From assembly GCF_001545075.1 (NCBI RefSeq), contig NZ_FCOB02000009.1, forward strand, positions 124,001 through 188,000: a stretch of 64,000 nt of DNA, in the 5' to 3' direction. The position numbers and the translations under genes are program-made. Source of the DNA: Caballeronia ptereochthonis. GTDB taxonomy: Bacteria > Pseudomonadota > Gammaproteobacteria > Burkholderiales > Burkholderiaceae. Numbering within the stretch: the stretch's first letter is position 1; every line of letters starts with the position of its first letter. The notes below the pieces were generated by a model. The model worked only from the letters and a program-made list of their open reading frames with translations. It was not told where the DNA came from and ran no database searches. Shown in pieces: positions 17,740-26,834 of this stretch.

Positions 17740-18198
17740 TTAGAGCGCTGGCGGAACGTCACGATAGGTTGCTTCGTCCCGCTCGAAGCGCTGCCAATAT
17801 GGCGGTCGGCTATAGTAGCGGTGGATCGAATCTGCCCACGAGCGGTCTGCCATCGCCGGCCACGCGTCCTTGTCGAAGCCCGGTGCATTCCTTACCTGTT
17901 CGGTGCTTGCCGAAATCCGGAAGCATTTGTTGTCGGTATCGAGCGTTAAAGCGCTCCACGGAACCGCCAGCAACTTGTCTCCGATTCCGAGGAAGCCGCC
18001 GCTCGAGAGAACGGCATAGGCGATGCGACCGGAAGCGACGTCGAGCATGATCTCTTTGATCTTGCCGACGTCGTCTCCGTCCGAACTCAATACGTTGTTC
18101 CCATCCAACGTGCTCGCGGCCATTACGTCCGGTCCCGGACCATCCGCGGTCGCAGCGCCTTTGCCGACAATGTTCATCTGGTTTGAATCGACTGACAT
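17740..18198 (-). CDS. PRC-barrel domain protein
   Basis: A 152-residue cytoplasmic protein with a PRC-barrel (photosynthetic reaction centre H-chain-like) domain: VMAASTLDGNNVLSSDGDDV then GKIKEIMLDVASGRIAYAVL and GGFLGIGDKLLAVPWSAL (residues 25-100). The C-terminal tail (SWADSIHRYYSRPPYWQRF) is typical of bacterial stand-alone PRC proteins. GGAGA precedes the ATG; a longer reading 19 codons upstream was rejected. Such proteins are commonly stress-induced in Burkholderiales and occur close to CsbD or Hsp20 genes; their molecular role is unclear. Confidence 0.87.
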   Translation of the reverse strand: MSVDSNQMNIVGKGAATADGPGPDVMAASTLDGNNVLSSDGDDVGKIKEIMLDVASGRIAYAVLSSGGFLGIGDKLLAVPWSALTLDTDNKCFRISASTEQVRNAPGFDKDAWPAMADRSWADSIHRYYSRPPYWQRFERDEATYRDVPPAL

Positions 18199-18414
18199 GA
18201 TGTGTTTCTCCCAAAAGAGCCGAAGGTTGCTCTCGGCTTGTTTGGGCTCGCGCAAATAGCGTACCGCGCGCGATGGCTTTCTGTTCCTTGAACATTGAAT
18301 TCACTGTTTCTACCCATCACGTCAATACAATCGGAAATGTAGCTATGGGATATCCGCAGTGCTGCCCCAGTCTTCGACGGCGTCCGCTCTCCAGGTTGGA
18401 GCGCCGTCTTAGCA

Positions 18415-18834
18415 TTATCTCGGCGCGCGGGTCGGCGCCTCCGTTCGCTCCTTGCCAAGCCGAAAAACGGGGAGTTGTTCAATGACGGTAAGGAGCTGGT
18501 AAAAATCGACTGGCTTGGATAAGAAAGCATCCCAGATTATCGGCGCGTTCGGCGGCGGCAGGCCGCCCGACATGAGGATGACCGGTACAGCGGCGAGCGT
18601 CGGGTAACACTTCAGCCGTTTGCACAGCTCGATGCCATCAAGCTCAGGCATCTCCATGTCCGTGACGATTAAGTCCGGTAAGTGCTTAGCTACCTGTGCG
18701 AGTGCCGCCCCGCCATGCTCGGCGAGGAATACGTGAAAGCCGTGGACCTCAAACACGAATCGAAGCGCCACCAGAGAGTCGATGTCGTCGTCGACGAGCA
18801 GGACGGAATGCATGTCGGTCGTCCGAAAAGCCAT
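18415..18834 (-). CDS. Single-domain response regulator
   Basis: A 139-residue protein consisting of one receiver domain. The acidic pocket is VLLVDDDID, the phospho-accepting Asp is in LIVTDMEMPELDG and the conserved Lys in FLSKPVDF. No output domain follows, only a short basic tail, so it must act by protein contact or as a phosphate relay for one of the nearby hybrid kinases. It stands alone between the PRC-barrel gene and the divergent Hsp20 pair. A GC-rich hairpin with a small bulge lies just beyond its stop (about 18376-18408). Confidence 0.87.
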   Translation of the reverse strand: MAFRTTDMHSVLLVDDDIDSLVALRFVFEVHGFHVFLAEHGGAALAQVAKHLPDLIVTDMEMPELDGIELCKRLKCYPTLAAVPVILMSGGLPPPNAPIIWDAFLSKPVDFYQLLTVIEQLPVFRLGKERTEAPTRAPR

Positions 18835-19070
18835 GGGTCTTTGCTAGCATTCCGCAACGACTGTACCGGGGCGCCGGGTTGAAAAATTTGTCGGCGAGCC
18901 CTTGAAATTCGGATCCATGGACATATTTGCAGCATCGCTGAGGCAGGTTGTTCGCGGTCAGTTCGACTGCGAACTCTGCGTGTTTCAACCTTGTTCGTCC
19001 GCGGCCCGGGACAATCGGACTGAAGCGCGTTTGCGGGTCCGGCTCCTCGCCGCTTGAGGAGAGAGCGACC

Positions 19071-19511
19071 ATGAGTGACTACACCCTCGGGACTGACCTC
19101 TTCAGCGAACTGGACCGGCTGCAGCGTCGAATGTCCGGCTTGTTTGGTGGCCTCCCTTCGAGCTTGCGTTCGAGTCAGCTCGGGACGTTCCCCTATATCA
19201 ATATTGGCACGACCGATGACGCGATAGAAATCGTCGCGTTCGCTCCCGGCGTCGACCCTGCAAAGCTTGATATCTCCATCGATAAGGGCCTGCTTTCGAT
19301 TTCCGGTGAGCGGACGACTCAGCGGGAACAATCGTCGGAAGGGACGCGACAAAATGCAAGGGAGCGCTTCAGTGGCTCCTTCCGGCGCATGGTTGAACTG
19401 CCGCAGCAAGCCAACCCTGACAAGGTCCAAGCCCGTTATGTTGACGGGTGCCTGCTGATTTCGGTGGGCAAGCGCGAAGCATCCAAACCGCGGGCAATTG
19501 CCGTTCAGTAA
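19071..19511 (+). CDS. Small heat-shock protein, Hsp20 family (first of pair)
   Basis: A 146-residue ATP-independent chaperone with the alpha-crystallin domain from about residue 40: PYINIGTTDDAIEIVAFAPG, DPAKLDISIDKGLLSISGER and the ending VDGCLLISVGKRE. The N-terminal arm contains FSELDRLQRRMSGLFGG, typical of class A IbpA-like bacterial sHSPs. The start ATG 19071 follows GAGGAGAG. It is followed 11 bases later by a second Hsp20 gene, so the two are surely one operon and may form mixed oligomers, as IbpA/IbpB do. Confidence 0.92.
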   Translation: MSDYTLGTDLFSELDRLQRRMSGLFGGLPSSLRSSQLGTFPYINIGTTDDAIEIVAFAPGVDPAKLDISIDKGLLSISGERTTQREQSSEGTRQNARERFSGSFRRMVELPQQANPDKVQARYVDGCLLISVGKREASKPRAIAVQ

Positions 19512-19522
19512 GGAGATGAATC

Positions 19523-19930
19523 ATGAGCGACAACAGACAAGTGGCTCAGCGTGACCAGGGTGCAGTGACACTTGAGCAAGCGGATGGGGTCCGGCGTCGT
19601 GCTACGTGGACGCCTGCGGTCGATATTTTTGAAGACCCGCACGCAGTAACGTTGTGGGCGCACCTGCCTGGCGTCTCGAGGGAGAGACTGGAAATCAAGG
19701 TTCATGACGGACGACTGACTATCGAGGCGGAATCCGTCGTGCCAGTGCCGCCGAATCTTCGCCTTTCGCATGCCGAATTGCGTGCGCCGTTCTTTTCGCG
19801 AAGCTTTACCGTTAGCGAAGACTTCGACACATCGAAGATTGATGCAGTCTTGAAGGACGGCGTGCTGAAGCTGACCCTACCTCGCCGCGAAGAGGCGAGG
19901 CCCCGCAGAATCGAGGTCGGACTAGGCTGA
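19523..19930 (+). CDS. Small heat-shock protein, Hsp20 family (second of pair)
   Basis: A 135-residue Hsp20 with alpha-crystallin domain: WTPAVDIFEDPHAVTLWAHL, GVSRERLEIKVHDGRLTIEA and the SFTVSEDFDTSKIDAVLKDG region leading to GVLKLTLPRREEARPRRIEV, which contains the conserved beta-strand before the C-terminal tail. It differs clearly from its upstream partner, so this is an old duplication or a hetero-oligomer pair rather than a recent copy. AAGGAG precedes the ATG by eight bases. It should bind unfolding proteins in the cytoplasm and hold them for DnaK/ClpB. Confidence 0.92.
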   Translation: MSDNRQVAQRDQGAVTLEQADGVRRRATWTPAVDIFEDPHAVTLWAHLPGVSRERLEIKVHDGRLTIEAESVVPVPPNLRLSHAELRAPFFSRSFTVSEDFDTSKIDAVLKDGVLKLTLPRREEARPRRIEVGLG

Positions 19931-20069
19931 GAACGGCTTGAACAAAATCCAGGAATCTATGGAGCCGGTGCCTTGTTGGCTTCGTGGAGACGGTGCATTC
20001 ATGTCTGGAACCTATAATTGACAAGAACCTTTCGTTCCTGCGCCCGAGAACGTCAATGGAGCGGCGAAC

Positions 20070-21818
20070 ATGTCTGGGTCGTCCACTTTGCCTCCGGCAA
20101 TCCGCGTTCAGCGGGCGGGGGCCCTTGTCACTGCCGCGCTCGACGCCCGTTCGGCTCGCGCTCCAGACTATGCCGCAGAGAATGAGGCACTTCATGCGTT
20201 GGCTGAAGCTTTGTCCACGTCCGATACGGCGATGCTTCAGAAACTGGTTAACACCGCGCTAGCGCTGTGTGGTGCCGGTAGCGCGGGCATCAGCTTGCGC
20301 GAATACACGGCGGGTCGGCCTGCTTATCGGTGGGTTGCAGTTGCGGGCCGTTGTGCGGACCTGGTAGACCGCGTCATTCCAATTGACGACAGCCCAGCGG
20401 GCGTCGCCGTCGAATTGGACTCGGCACAGCTATTTTCTTTTCCGCACCGACACTTCGATTGCCTGGCGAACGTCGCTCCGCAAGTGAACGAAGAACTCGT
20501 CGTGCCGATTCCCGGCAATCCTGAGCCTCTTGGCGCTCTGTGGGTAATGTCCCACGACGACCATCGCTTCGATAGCGAACATTGCCTCATTCTCACGAGC
20601 TTAGCTACTTTCACCCGTGCTGCGCTTACCATCGGCGAAGCTAAGGCGGATGCAGAGGCACGTGCGAGGGAAGCGGAGAAAGCTCGTCACGCATTATCCA
20701 AAGCAGAAGAGGCGAAGGACAACTTCATTGCGACACTCGGTCACGAACTGCGTGGCCCGCTTGCGCCGATCGATAGCGCGCTGCAGGCCGCACAGAAGCT
20801 GGCAGCCGAGAGTCCGGCAGTGCTCTCCGCTTTGGCTGTCGCCAATCGCCAGGTGCAGCAGTTGAAGCGCATCGTGAGCGACCTGCTTGACGCAGCACGG
20901 GGCCGCCATGGCAAGCTATCGGTTCGTTTGGCCCCCGCTCTGCTTGGCGACATAGTGAAGGATGCAATCGGCGCAGTGAGCCACGAGGTCGAGCGACGCC
21001 ATCAGCAGCTTCACGTATATCTACCGGTGTTCCCTGTGACAGTGTTCGCTGACGCGGCGCGGCTCACGCAGGTCATCTCAAATGTCCTCGGGAACGCCGT
21101 CAAGTACAGCCTTCCCGGCGGTGAAATCACATTGCAGGTGGACGCGCCGGACCCAAGTGCGATTCCCGAGCATGACCTCACGCCGCGAGATGTGGTCATC
21201 ATCGTGCGTGACAACGGCATTGGCGTTCCGCGCGACCTTTTGCCGCGAGTCTTCGACCTTTTCTCGCAGTCGCAGTGTGCAAGGGATGTGGGCGAGGGAG
21301 GACTTGGCTTGGGATTGCCGGTTGTCAAATATCTAGTCGAGGCGCATCAGGGAGAGGTGTCAATCTCGAGCGAGGGCGAAGGGCAAGGGACCGAAGTCGT
21401 TGTGCGGCTGCCCATCGTACGTCGCAGTACTGTTGAACACTCCGCTGCTACTAGCCATGGAATTCCGCCTGCTCGTATCCTCTTGGTCGACGATAGCGAG
21501 GACGCGACCGAAGCCCTGGCTTTGCTGCTTGCGTTGGATGGCCACGAGGTGAAGCGCGCATACGGTGGTCAGGAAGCGCTAGCGGTTATCGAGTCCTTTA
21601 CGCCAGACGTCGCGTTGATTGATATCAATATGCCGGGTATGACTGGTCACGAACTTGCACGACGGCTAAGACAGCACGAACAATGTGTGTCCACTCGGCT
21701 GGTGGCCCTTACCGGTTACGCCGTGTCGACCGACGCAAGAGCTGTTGACGGTGGATTCGACGGTTATCTCGTCAAGCCGCCGTCCCTGGAGGCCCTCGCG
21801 GACGCCCTGCAGCGCTAG
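20070..21818 (+). CDS. GAF-domain hybrid histidine kinase/response regulator
   Basis: A 582-residue soluble sensor kinase. Residues about 45-190 form a GAF-like sensor (ALALCGAGSAGISLREYTAG ... LGALWVMSHDDHRFDSEH). HisKA follows with FIATLGHELRGPLAPIDSAL, then HATPase boxes NVLGNAVKYSLPGG, VRDNGIGVPRDLLPRVFDLF and GEGGLGLGLPVVKYLVE. A C-terminal receiver has ILLVDDSEDATEA, phospho-Asp in VALIDINMPGMTG and Lys in GYLVKPPSLEA. No membrane segment is present. It is downstream of the Hsp20 pair (139 bp) on the same strand. The receiver tail has no output domain, so a separate regulator, perhaps the lone receiver at 18415-18834, is needed. Confidence 0.9.
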   Translation: MSGSSTLPPAIRVQRAGALVTAALDARSARAPDYAAENEALHALAEALSTSDTAMLQKLVNTALALCGAGSAGISLREYTAGRPAYRWVAVAGRCADLVDRVIPIDDSPAGVAVELDSAQLFSFPHRHFDCLANVAPQVNEELVVPIPGNPEPLGALWVMSHDDHRFDSEHCLILTSLATFTRAALTIGEAKADAEARAREAEKARHALSKAEEAKDNFIATLGHELRGPLAPIDSALQAAQKLAAESPAVLSALAVANRQVQQLKRIVSDLLDAARGRHGKLSVRLAPALLGDIVKDAIGAVSHEVERRHQQLHVYLPVFPVTVFADAARLTQVISNVLGNAVKYSLPGGEITLQVDAPDPSAIPEHDLTPRDVVIIVRDNGIGVPRDLLPRVFDLFSQSQCARDVGEGGLGLGLPVVKYLVEAHQGEVSISSEGEGQGTEVVVRLPIVRRSTVEHSAATSHGIPPARILLVDDSEDATEALALLLALDGHEVKRAYGGQEALAVIESFTPDVALIDINMPGMTGHELARRLRQHEQCVSTRLVALTGYAVSTDARAVDGGFDGYLVKPPSLEALADALQR

Positions 21819-22556
21819 GCGCAGCGGCCAGAGCCTCGCCAATACTTTTTCATTTTCTTTGTCGTTGTCTCCGGTGCGGCGTCGGAGAGTGCACAACCGA
21901 GAATCGTTTAGCCAAAGGCGCATCTGGGGCGCCCACGGCGAATGGGCGCATAACCGCATCGGGATGCGCAACGCGCCTTTCGAAGCCCGAAAAAGAAGCG
22001 AATGAAGTACGCCGGAAACACTGCAAGACGCGGATCAGGATAACCACGGACCTAGCGGAAACGAGAAATCCGGTTCCACTCAGCAAATGTGCGTTTTACG
22101 CACGCGCGTCCATGCCGCCGAGAAACGAACGTCCGACCATACGGGACAACGCCTGTCGAAACTGAAGATTTGGAACCGAGCTGTTTTTCCACTGCATCAC
22201 GTAAAAAAAAGGTTGCTCCGCGGTGTAGGTCATTTCGTTCTTCCCCGTCCAGCTAGTGTCTCGTCCTCTTTAAGGCAACCCGTATGCCTTGTTTCATATC
22301 ATCCGGGCTGCTCACTTCCCAAAGTAACGTGTTTGATGTTTGGGATACGAGACGGCAATGGCAATTTCGCCGCCCGCAATGCTCTGATCAAGCGTGAGAA
22401 GATTCATTCGGACCTGGCGCGTCTTGTGCGCCGCATCGTCGCGGGCGATCGGGCAGACATGACCGTCATCGCGGAGAGCGCGACGGTCTCCGGGCGTACG
22501 AAAATGCGTCCTCGACCTGTTGCAATGCAGCCGAATCGGGGTCGAAGGTCTCGATA
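21819..22556. other. Non-coding stretch upstream of an IS remnant
   Basis: About 740 bases with no supported gene. The last 250 bases contain frames on both strands that look protein-like but lack starts or family features. A run of eight A residues occurs near 22203. This probably consists of insertion-sequence debris and flanking DNA. Confidence 0.45.
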
Positions 22557-22781
22557 CATTACACCCCCACGTATTCGTCATGGCTGAATCAGGTCGAGAA
22601 CTGGTTTGCTCGCATCCAGCGCGACGTCATTGCACGTGGCGTATTTACCAGCACCAAGGATCTCGACAAAAAGCTCATGCGCTATATACGTCAATACAAC
22701 AAGCAGGCGCTTCCACTGAAATGGAAGTACTCCGATCCATCGCGGCGAATCCGGTGCAATTCATCCAGTTCAACGGACTAG
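22557..22781 (+). mobile_element. IS630-family transposase remnant (C-terminal end)
   Basis: An open stretch of 74 codons ending at TAG 22779-22781 reads HYTPTYSSWLNQVENWF, then IQRDVIARGVFTSTKDLDKK, YIRQYNKQALPLKWKYSDPS. This is the conserved C-terminus of an IS630 transposase, whose signature is HFTPTHxSWLNQVExWF and includes the catalytic Glu. No start codon, no upstream DDE residues and no terminal repeats could be found, so only the 3-prime end of the element survives. Confidence 0.8.
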
Positions 22782-22945
22782 GAGATGTTAGAAAAGACAG
22801 CTCATGCTTTATTCCTGTCCGTTCGGCCGAGTTATGCTTTTTGCCGTGTCTCAAAACGACCATGCGAACCCATTGGACGGTCACCTTATGCTTTATTCGA
22901 CGGTCGCCATTTATCTAACGGCACACGCCGCCTCTACAACAGCGG

Positions 22946-23152
22946 CTAGCGCCGCCCGCTGCGGCCCCAAACATATCGCACCCACCGCTGCCATCGGCCT
23001 TTCGATGCGGGCGAGTCGTGCGCAGCCTGCGCCTCACGGTCTCGCTGGACGGACTTCTGCACCTGTTCGTGGATCTGCCGAAACGTCATGCCACCAGGGC
23101 CCTTCAGCTTGTCGGGATCGGACTCTGGATCGCTATCGGGCTTGTCTGTCAT
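22946..23152 (-). CDS. Small charged hypothetical protein
   Basis: A 68-residue open frame: a D/P/K-rich N-terminus (TDKPDSDPESDPDKLKGPGG), a predicted helix (MTFRQIHEQVQKSVQRDREA) and a Trp/Arg-rich basic end (KGRWQRWVRYVWGRSGRR). Amino-acid composition is reasonable for a real small cytoplasmic or nucleic-acid-associated protein. There is no strong ribosome-binding site and I recognise no family. It lies between the IS remnant and the beta-propeller gene on the latter's strand. Confidence 0.45.
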   Translation of the reverse strand: MTDKPDSDPESDPDKLKGPGGMTFRQIHEQVQKSVQRDREAQAAHDSPASKGRWQRWVRYVWGRSGRR

Positions 23153-23241
23153 TGGAGTCGCCTGGTGGGGTAATGGTAAGTGCGCGTTTCGAAGAAAATT
23201 CTGCGCAACGCCCGGATGCGCGCGTCACGGCTGAGGCGCCG

Positions 23242-24285
23242 TCAGTTGCTGCCCGCATTCGTAACGCGAGACCGGTAGCGCAGCAGATGATCCGTGCCGG
23301 ATTCGGACAACCAGACTTCTCCCGGACGCCCCATCATCTGGCGTACGTTCGCGTGCGGCCGCGGCAGCGCAAACGTGTCGAATCGCTCGGATCGCGGGTC
23401 GAAGCGCACTAACGCGTTGGCGCTCCACTCACTGAGCCAGACGATGTCCTTGTCGTCGACGAATATCGCATACGCATGCGGATTCGAGCCCGGCAGCCGC
23501 CACTCCCGCCATTGATGCGTCGCCGGGTCAAACATGCCGACCTTTCCTGCGTTCCACTCGCTGATCCAAACGCGTCCTTTGGAATCGGACCACACTCGGC
23601 GCGCTCCCTGGTCCGGCGTTGGCGGCTCGATGACCTGCGCCGCGCCGCTCACTGGATCGATGCGTCCGAGATAGCTGCCAGCCAGGGAAGCGAAGTACAG
23701 GCTGCCGTCGGGAGTGACACAGATTCCATAAGCCCCGGGTCCACGCGGTGCGTCAAACACGCGCATGCGGGCGCTCGCCGGGTCAAGCTCGCCATAGATG
23801 CCGCTTTGCCCGGTAAACCAGAGATGGCCTCGCTTGTCGAAGACTGCCGTGTTCAGATTGGCGTTCTGTCGGTCCTCGGGCAATGAGAACCGCGTGACGG
23901 CGAGTGTCCCGGGGTCGACGCGCACGATGGCGTTCAGCCCGCCGTCCGTGATCCATGCCGCCCGATCCGGACCGATGATCACGCCGTGCGGCGCCGACCC
24001 GTTGCCCAGCTGGACCCGGTCGGCCTTGCCGCTACGCGGGTCCAACCGTCCGACCGCGCCTTGTGCCTGTGCGGTGTACCAGACGGTGCCGTCAGGCGAT
24101 GGTGCGACATCGTGCGGTGCGCTGCCGGAGGGCACGGCGAATGAGTCCAACGATGGGGACTGGGCCTGCGCCGAACCAATTGCGACCATGGCGCCGACAA
24201 GAACCGGCGCGAGATACCGGAAGAACCGGGATGCCAGAATTCCGTTCACCGTCGCTGGAGCCGCTGCATTTGCGATGTGAATCAC
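23242..24285 (-). CDS. Exported Vgb/SMP-30-like beta-propeller protein
   Basis: A 347-residue protein related to virginiamycin B lyase (streptogramin lyase). It consists of repeated blades with the pattern PxGxxHxxxxxPDGTVWYTxxxxGxVGRLDP, seen for example at APHDVAPSPDGTVWYTAQAQ, APHGVIIGPDRAAWITDGG and GAYGICVTPDGSLYFASLAG. The GTG start at 24285 is supported by AGGGAGG five bases upstream and yields a signal peptide ending near GSAQAQ-S. A true Vgb is cytoplasmic; export suggests a different substrate or a structural role. The family contains many exported proteins of unknown function, so antibiotic resistance should not be assumed. Confidence 0.85.
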   Translation of the reverse strand: MIHIANAAAPATVNGILASRFFRYLAPVLVGAMVAIGSAQAQSPSLDSFAVPSGSAPHDVAPSPDGTVWYTAQAQGAVGRLDPRSGKADRVQLGNGSAPHGVIIGPDRAAWITDGGLNAIVRVDPGTLAVTRFSLPEDRQNANLNTAVFDKRGHLWFTGQSGIYGELDPASARMRVFDAPRGPGAYGICVTPDGSLYFASLAGSYLGRIDPVSGAAQVIEPPTPDQGARRVWSDSKGRVWISEWNAGKVGMFDPATHQWREWRLPGSNPHAYAIFVDDKDIVWLSEWSANALVRFDPRSERFDTFALPRPHANVRQMMGRPGEVWLSESGTDHLLRYRSRVTNAGSN

Positions 24286-24524
24286 GTCCGCCTCCCTGAC
24301 CAGAATTGGCTTGCGCTTGTGCCAACAGCTTATTGTGGCACTTGCTTGGGAATGGAGCATCGAGGGCCGATGCATGGACGACGACAGGCGAGCCGTTCAG
24401 TGGGTCACGAGCGGTTACCTGCCGCGCTCAGGACCGACGCGATGTCCGGACGCCCTCAAAACGGGCAGACGGCAAGCTTGCGGATCATTGCCCGGACGAT
24501 TCCATGCGAGGTTCCACATACGAT

Positions 24525-25445
24525 TCAGCGACTTGTTTCCCCGGTTTCCAGATGCGGCCGCATCAGGCTTTCGAACCATTCGATGAAGGCATCGAGCCGC
24601 CGCGAACGCTGGCGTCGGTGCAGATACAGCAGCGACACTGGCATCGACGCGGCACGAAATTCGGGGTGCACTTCCACCAGGTCGCCCCGGTCGATCAGGT
24701 GTTGCACGTCGAAACGCGGAATCTGGATCAGCCCCAGGCCGGCCAGGCAGCAGGCGATATAGCTTTCGGCGTTGTTGACGATGACCTGGCTCGGAACGGG
24801 GGCGCTGTGTAGCTTGTCGGCGCAGACGTACTCCCAGGGCTGTTCCCGTCCGTTGGTGGGTGACGCGTAACCGATCATTGCGTGACCTTGTGTCAACTCC
24901 TCCGGTTGCATGGGCGTGCCTCGCTTGCGCAGGTAGTCGAGGCTCGCGCAATTGATCAACGCGATCTGCCCCAGCGGATGCACCACCAGGCTGCTGTCGT
25001 GCAGGCTGCCCACGCGGACCGTGCAGTCCACTCCTTCCTGTGCCAGATCGATGGCGCGGTCGGTGGAACTCAGGCCGAGTTGCAGACGCGGATAGCGCCG
25101 CAGGAGCCCGGGCAACGCCGGGGCGATCAGCCGGCGTGCGATGCGGCTCGGCGCGTCCACGTTCAGTCGACCCGATACCTGCCGCTGCCCGGTCTGGAAC
25201 AATGAGTCGATATCCTCGGCATCGGCGAGCAACAGGCGCACGCGCTCGAGCAGTTGGGCGCCGTCTGTCGTCAGCTGCACGCGCCGCGTGGTGCGATGCA
25301 GGAGCCGAGAGCCCAAGTCCGATTCCAGCTCCTGGACCGCGGCGGACACGGATGCTCGTGGCAGTTCCAGTGCATGGGCCGCCTTGATGAAGCTGCCCAT
25401 CTCGGCGATCTGAACGAAGATGCGAAATTGCTGAAGTTTGTCCAT
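24525..25445 (-). CDS. LysR-family transcriptional regulator
   Basis: A 306-residue LysR regulator with HTH MDKLQQFRIFVQIAEMGSF followed by KAAHALELPRASVSAAVQEL (residues 1-60) and a substrate-binding C-terminal domain with VDCTVRVGSLHDSSLV and CCLAGLGLIQIPRFDV. The motif SAAVQELESDLGSRLLHRTT and the overall pattern place it in the large CrgA-like subgroup that often controls oxidoreductases. It follows the SDR gene (25767-26540) on the same strand after a 320-bp gap, so SDR control is plausible. The start at MDKLQQF is standard for this subgroup; an upstream extension was rejected. Confidence 0.88.
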   Translation of the reverse strand: MDKLQQFRIFVQIAEMGSFIKAAHALELPRASVSAAVQELESDLGSRLLHRTTRRVQLTTDGAQLLERVRLLLADAEDIDSLFQTGQRQVSGRLNVDAPSRIARRLIAPALPGLLRRYPRLQLGLSSTDRAIDLAQEGVDCTVRVGSLHDSSLVVHPLGQIALINCASLDYLRKRGTPMQPEELTQGHAMIGYASPTNGREQPWEYVCADKLHSAPVPSQVIVNNAESYIACCLAGLGLIQIPRFDVQHLIDRGDLVEVHPEFRAASMPVSLLYLHRRQRSRRLDAFIEWFESLMRPHLETGETSR

Positions 25446-25766
25446 GGGCCTTGTCTGCCATTTCGTTTTGGCGTGGTGACGACCGTGAACAGGGAAGATG
25501 CCCCTTCGCGCAGATCCGACCAGCGTACTCCGCCAGACCAATGTTTCGATTTTGCATTGGTCATCAACGCAGCGTGCGGCTTTGCAAATCCGCCGGATCG
25601 GTCATCGATGGATGAACGCGCCGATCACGCCCGCGCGAAATCCGATAACGACTTCAATGGATCGTGTTTCGCGAAGCCGAATGCAAGATGGACTGGCATG
25701 CGTCGGCCCTGGCTCCATGCGTCCAGGCGTGGCCGCCGGGCTGGCCGACGGCCGCGGGGACAATGC
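25446..25766. other. Intergenic region between SDR and LysR genes
   Basis: About 320 bases containing the LysR promoter region and the 3-prime side of the SDR gene. No gene, hairpin terminator or repeat could be identified with confidence. Confidence 0.4.
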
Positions 25767-26540
25767 CTACTTGGTGGTATAGCCGCCGTTGATCAGGATG
25801 GTCTGGCCGGTGATCCACCAGCCATCGCTGACCAGATGGCGGATGAACGGCACCACGTCCTCGATGTCGGTGAGGCCCGTCCTGGAGAAGGACGAGAGTG
25901 CGGCCGCGCTCTTGTGGTAGGCCACGGCATCGGCGCCTTCCGCCGGGTAGAAGAACGGCGTGTCCATCGGGCCCGGGCCGATCGCGTTGACCGAGATGCC
26001 GCGCGCACCGAACTCCTTCGAGGCCGCGCGAGTGAAATGCTCGACCGGCGCCTTGGTGCCCTCGTAGGCGGCGTAGAACGGCGTGAACGCACCGAGCAGC
26101 GAGGTCACGAGCGTGACGATCTTGCCGTGGTCGTTGACATGCTTGCCCGCTTCCTTGAGGAAGAAAAAGGCCGACTTGGAATTGACCGCGCTCATCTCGT
26201 CATACTCGGCTTCGGTGATCTCCACGAACGGCTTCTTGAGCACTTTGCCGACGGTGTTGATGGCGATGTCGGGCTTGCCGACGGCCGCGACGGTGTCCGC
26301 AAACAGCTTCTCCACAGCGCCGGCCGTGGTGAGATCGCCCTGGAAGGCCGCGGCCTGCGTGCCGGCAGCCTCGATGGCGGCCACGGTTTCGTCGGCGGCC
26401 GCCTTGCTCGATGCGCTGTTGTAATGAATGGCCACCGCCTTGGCGCCTTGCCTGGCGAGGTCACGGGCGATCAGCCCACCCAGGTTCTTGGCGCCGCCGG
26501 CGATCAGGACGACTTTCCCTTTGATGGAATGGTCTGCCAT
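25767..26540 (-). CDS. Short-chain dehydrogenase/reductase (SDR)
   Basis: A 257-residue classical SDR. The cofactor motif is GGAKNLGG (residues 15-22, a variant of TGxxxGxG), followed by the substrate-side NTVG (NNAG-like), the catalytic Ser region VTSLLG and the catalytic Tyr-Lys pair in YAAYEGTKAPVEH. The C-terminus GQTILINGGYTTK is a family-typical ending. IHYNSASSK after strand 2 suggests NADP(H) preference. It probably reduces a carbonyl compound; the substrate is not evident. AAGGAG lies upstream of the ATG. A LysR gene follows on the same strand. Confidence 0.88.
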   Translation of the reverse strand: MADHSIKGKVVLIAGGAKNLGGLIARDLARQGAKAVAIHYNSASSKAAADETVAAIEAAGTQAAAFQGDLTTAGAVEKLFADTVAAVGKPDIAINTVGKVLKKPFVEITEAEYDEMSAVNSKSAFFFLKEAGKHVNDHGKIVTLVTSLLGAFTPFYAAYEGTKAPVEHFTRAASKEFGARGISVNAIGPGPMDTPFFYPAEGADAVAYHKSAAALSSFSRTGLTDIEDVVPFIRHLVSDGWWITGQTILINGGYTTK

Positions 26541-26834
26541 GAGAATCTCCTTGCTCGTAGGACTGCGGGAACGTCGAGTCTACGCGCGCCTTGCGATTCG
26601 ATAACCCTGTCCCGGCTGGATGGATTGTCCAGAAAAGCGATCCAATGAGGCTCGCAGGCCGGACATCAACGCGGACACGCGGAGAGAACAGCAGACGCTC
26701 GCCTGACGCAGTCGCGCGTCCGCTATATCCGTCCATACATCCCGCGCTATATAAACAATAAAAATGTTTTGCTTTCGTGGATGGTTTTTCTGGCCCAACA
26801 TGAAGTGATTCTGAAAAGCACATTGGAGCGAGAC

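Noticed and set aside
22312-22581. An 89-codon minus-strand frame next to the IS630 remnant
   Set aside because: Some conserved-looking text, but it overlaps the transposase remnant on the other strand and has no start context.
23242-24285. Antibiotic-resistance gene vgb
   Set aside because: Only the propeller family is recognisable; the protein looks exported and no catalytic evidence supports streptogramin cleavage.
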